Positions 61,061-64,000 of a stretch of DNA of 64,000 nt are shown here, piece by piece (within the stretch, counting starts at the first letter, position 1; every line of letters begins with the position of its first letter). The notes under the pieces were generated by a model, which worked only from the letters and a program-made list of their open reading frames with translations, was not told the origin of the DNA and ran no database searches. The stretch lies in assembly GCF_901709675.1 (NCBI RefSeq), contig NC_051107.1:4406001-4470000 (forward strand). The letters run 5' to 3'. The position numbers were made by a program, and so were the translations under genes. This stretch comes from Syngnathus acus (taxonomy: Eukaryota > Chordata > Actinopteri > Syngnathiformes > Syngnathidae).

Positions 61061-61995
61061 TACGCATTCTGCTCTAAGGTCGATTTTAATTCGATTAATT
61101 GTTCGGCCCGAAGCTAATCGAACTATAGTTTCTACCTCCTGCAAAAGGCAAAAAAGTTATTTTGAAAAAAAAATTATTTGTTGGGCACGGCTGAGATTTT
61201 AGAACTGCAAGGTGACCCACGCCGCATGTTGAACACCATTTTGGAGATGACACAATTTTAGCTCATGTTGTCAGCTGTTTGGCAGGACCGAGCCAGCTGG
61301 TAAATCACGCAAGCATGAGCCCAAACAATGACTCCGACAGTCATCCATTCAGTCATTAAGTAAGTTAGCGGGGCAGCCGGTCAAGTGGAAAAAAAATTCA
61401 TCGATTTAATCGTGCTTATGGGTCGAGAGTTTTGACGCAAACACACATGTCGCAGCGGGAATCGAACTCACGGCCAATCTGCTATGACAAGAAGTCAGTT
61501 TTTGATGGGGGGGTGTTGAAAAGGTGAAGTGGAGGAGAGAACTACGGCACGCTTGAGTGGAGGGGAATAATTCCCTCTCACCGGGAACGTCTTTGAAGTC
61601 CGAGGGGGGGAAAGGGAATGTGAGGGTAAAAATAGAAGCCCCCCTACTTATTTTCCTTCCTTTTCTTCCCTCCTCGCCTTCAATCACCAGGCTGCTTCTC
61701 TCTTATTCACAAAGATGCGGTGGCCATCTTGTCACTTGCTGTTTTTATCCGTCAGGGTCACCTAAGTGTCAGCATTGTGCTCCGTGACACGGCCGGCGAG
61801 AACGTGGCGTGATAATGAGTCAAGAAAGACATTGAACAATTATTATCCTGGAAACTATTCCGCGTTACTTCCACCTATAGGGCAGAAGTGAAATTGCAGC
61901 AAAAAAGTTTGAAATGACCATAAACAGTCATTATCATGAAAATTTAGACCAACAAAAAAATCAATTACAAATATTTTTTGTCCATAGAACAAAAA

Positions 61996-62334
61996 CGTTT
62001 TTCTTCAACCACATTTTACTGACACCTACAGGCCTGGAGTGAAACAGCAACTTAAACACACAACTTCAGGTAATATCTATTTTTTTAAATATATATTTTT
62101 ATATATTTTTACATGTTATATGCTAAAATGACGTACATCACTCTTGAATTTACAGCTTCAAGCGTTTTTCTTCAACCCCATTTTACTGACACCTACAGGC
62201 CTGGAGTGAAACAGCAACTTAAACACACAACTTCAGTTAATATCTATTTTTTAAAATATATTTTTTATATATTTGTACATGTTATATTCATATGCTAAAA
62301 TGACCTACTTCACTCTTGAATTTACAGCTTCAAG
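61996..62334 (+). repeat. Two-copy tandem duplication, about 167 and 172 bp
   Basis: Copy 1 is 61996-62162 and copy 2 is 62163-62334. They differ by a few substitutions and small indels, including about 6 extra bases (TTCATA region) in copy 2. Each carries the word ACACCTACAGGCCTGGAGTG and an AT-rich stretch. A weaker third similarity to the core word is at about 61866-61905. Confidence 0.92.
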
Positions 62335-62879
62335 CGTGTCACTACACTAATGTTCGTTCCGGCACATAAAAAAAAAAAATTTAGGATGCCATGTTGAGTC
62401 TGAAGCCGTCCTTTGCATTGTGACAGGAATTTGTCAAAACTAATGTGCGAGTGGACTTGGACCGAGACTTGACAAACTGCAGTGTTCCTCACTGAGGGTA
62501 GCAATTACTGTCACCGCATGGCGTGGCTCGTCGTAGCATCACAACTTTTCACTCGCACGGTAGAACTTAACAAGATCTTACCAAGAACTTAAAAGATGGA
62601 AAACCCTCCAAATCCATCAATAAACCAATCATCGCATGCTTTCCAGGTGTCTTCCCTTGCTCAAAGAGACGGGTATCACCTCGAGCTTTCTTCATCAGCT
62701 CCCTCAGACTACCTTGATCCTTTCAAAGCGCAGAAGAACGGTAAATCTTTCGACGTCAACAACTTGCATAGACGCGCCCCAAAGACGAGACACGTTTATA
62801 GTTCTTCGCACGTGAAGTCCATCCATCAGGAAAAAGTTTTAAAAAATTCAAAAATTGATTGAAGGGAGTGTCATGACAT

Positions 62880-63180
62880 GTCTGAATCATTTTTCAGAAG
62901 AGAAGCAACTTTGGAAACGGGGATCAAAATGTAACACCACCAAAAGGTAACTTCCACAAAAGTTATTGAGGCAACTGAACTCTCTTGAGTTGTTGAAGAC
63001 ATTCCAAAAGGCTTCTTCAGTTCTTAATGGTAGGTGTGGAGTTCCCATATAACCACAGCTAGAACTGACTTTAGAATTGAATAAACATTTCGGAGAAGAG
63101 TCCAATTGCATTGTTTCATCTTTTGCGGATTTCCATGACTGAGAATCTACACGGACCAAAAGCTGCTATGTTCGTCTTGT
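62880..63180 (-). mobile_element. Probable old interspersed repeat
   Basis: The minus strand includes an ACTGAAGAAGCCTTTTGGA word, then GTCTTCAACAACTCAAGAGA, and a GTTGCCTCAATAAC tail. I recognise these words as recurring in teleost genomes, but I cannot name the family. No intact coding frame. Confidence 0.35.
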
Positions 63181-64000
63181 TGTCTTAGTTTAACCGGATC
63201 CGATTCACCGAATCATATTTACCACCGCAAGGAAATTCTCATACTGGCACATCTTTTTTAAAAAACCAAACTGTTCGTCAGACGAGCATGACAGCACATG
63301 CACGCACGTTTTATAGCCGCTTCAATTATAAGGAAGTTTCTTGACATTCCTGTGGTGGAAGGCTTGGTGATACACACAGGCCGCCGCGTCCTCGATGTGG
63401 GTGGCTCGATCCGTCCGTAGGTCTACGGCACGGTATGTAATTAGAATCGGGCCACCGTTATATTCTACGATGGATCTTTAATTTGAGTCAAATGCAGAAT
63501 AGAATTCAGTGGGAGAAGCTATGATCCATCAGGAAGACAAAGAGTTCAAGAGAGAGCGTATCAGTTACACAGTGTCAAAGGTATGTGCCCGAAGATTCTG
63601 TCATCGCTTTGGTAATAACAGAGCATTTGAACGCATCAGCCACTCCCCCCCCAAAACGACATGAGTGACTACCATGGGCAGGAATGGATGGGCATATAAC
63701 GTACGAAGAATCGTGTGCCTCCAGGCTAAACCGCAACAGCTCGCTTCTTGTGTTACACCGAGCTGACATCAGTGTGCAGGAACAACAACGGAAGTAGGGA
63801 TGTATTAATGATACGAACTTCGGGAGCCCTATTGACTCCTACGATAAATAAACAACCAATACGATTCAGATGGTCCGTCTTGGATCTGAGCTAACGCATG
63901 ACTTGGACAGTCCGCAAGAACATGAGTGACGGCGTGCTTATGACTGTCTGGAAGTCAGCGAGAAGTTATTTTTCTTGAAGGAACCAGCCGCTAACTTGAT

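Larger units (their letters stand above)
57132..64000 (-). other. Probable celsr1 intron 1 (extends off the right edge)
   Basis: In vertebrates the cadherin repeats of CELSR1 are mostly in one large first exon, followed by a long intron. No coding exon was found here, fitting that. It includes a poly-C run (59568-59582), a second Tc1-like remnant, a two-copy tandem duplication (61996-62334) and a likely old interspersed repeat at 62.88-63.18 kb. Confidence 0.65.

Noticed and set aside
62596-62862. 88-codon plus-strand open frame starting MENPPNPS
   Set aside because: No recognisable domain and it lies beside a probable interspersed repeat in celsr1 intron 1.

Overview
The window comes from a vertebrate with a compact genome, almost certainly a ray-finned (teleost) fish. 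Four multi-exon protein-coding genes sit in 64 kb. Introns have GT-AG borders and many are only about 80-200 bp. There are (CA)n, poly-C and poly-A/T tracts and remnants of fish-type mobile elements. Predicted proteins are close to human orthologues. A pufferfish- or pipefish/seahorse-like compact genome would fit, but the sequence does not fix the species.

Layout, left to right: (1) tbc1d22a, minus strand, five 5' coding exons (1626-4557), the rest off the left edge. (2) cerk (ceramide kinase), plus strand, complete, 13 coding exons (5580-18144), 542 aa. It is head-to-head with tbc1d22a across about 1 kb that holds an inverted CCAAT pair. (3) A 10-kb tail-to-tail gap (18145-28218) without recognisable genes. 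(4) gramd4, minus strand, complete, 18 coding exons (28219-37296), 588 aa, with a probable ETS/CRE promoter near 39.85 kb. (5) celsr1, minus strand, the last 34 coding exons (41721-57131), 1887 aa visible. It runs from just after the cadherin repeats to the C-terminus. The 57.1-64 kb stretch looks like its first intron, and the cadherin exon lies off the right edge.

The gene set CELSR1-GRAMD4-CERK-TBC1D22A is the human 22q13.31 neighbourhood. Three genes keep their relative orientation, but celsr1 is flipped relative to human as I recall it. The genes do not form one pathway: a Rab-GAP-type protein, a sphingolipid kinase, a mitochondrial/ER GRAM protein and a planar-cell-polarity adhesion GPCR. 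They are linked by conserved synteny.

All exon models were made by hand-reading splice sites and reading frames; phases close across all four genes. Nothing in the window is a clearly new system. The most interesting points are an excess of perfect RFX X-box palindromes, an oriented set of CTCF-like sites, a candidate alternative C-terminal exon of celsr1 that ends in a PDZ ligand, a GPS cleavage tripeptide in celsr1 that differs from mammals, two related LINE fragments, and a recent 170-bp tandem duplication.
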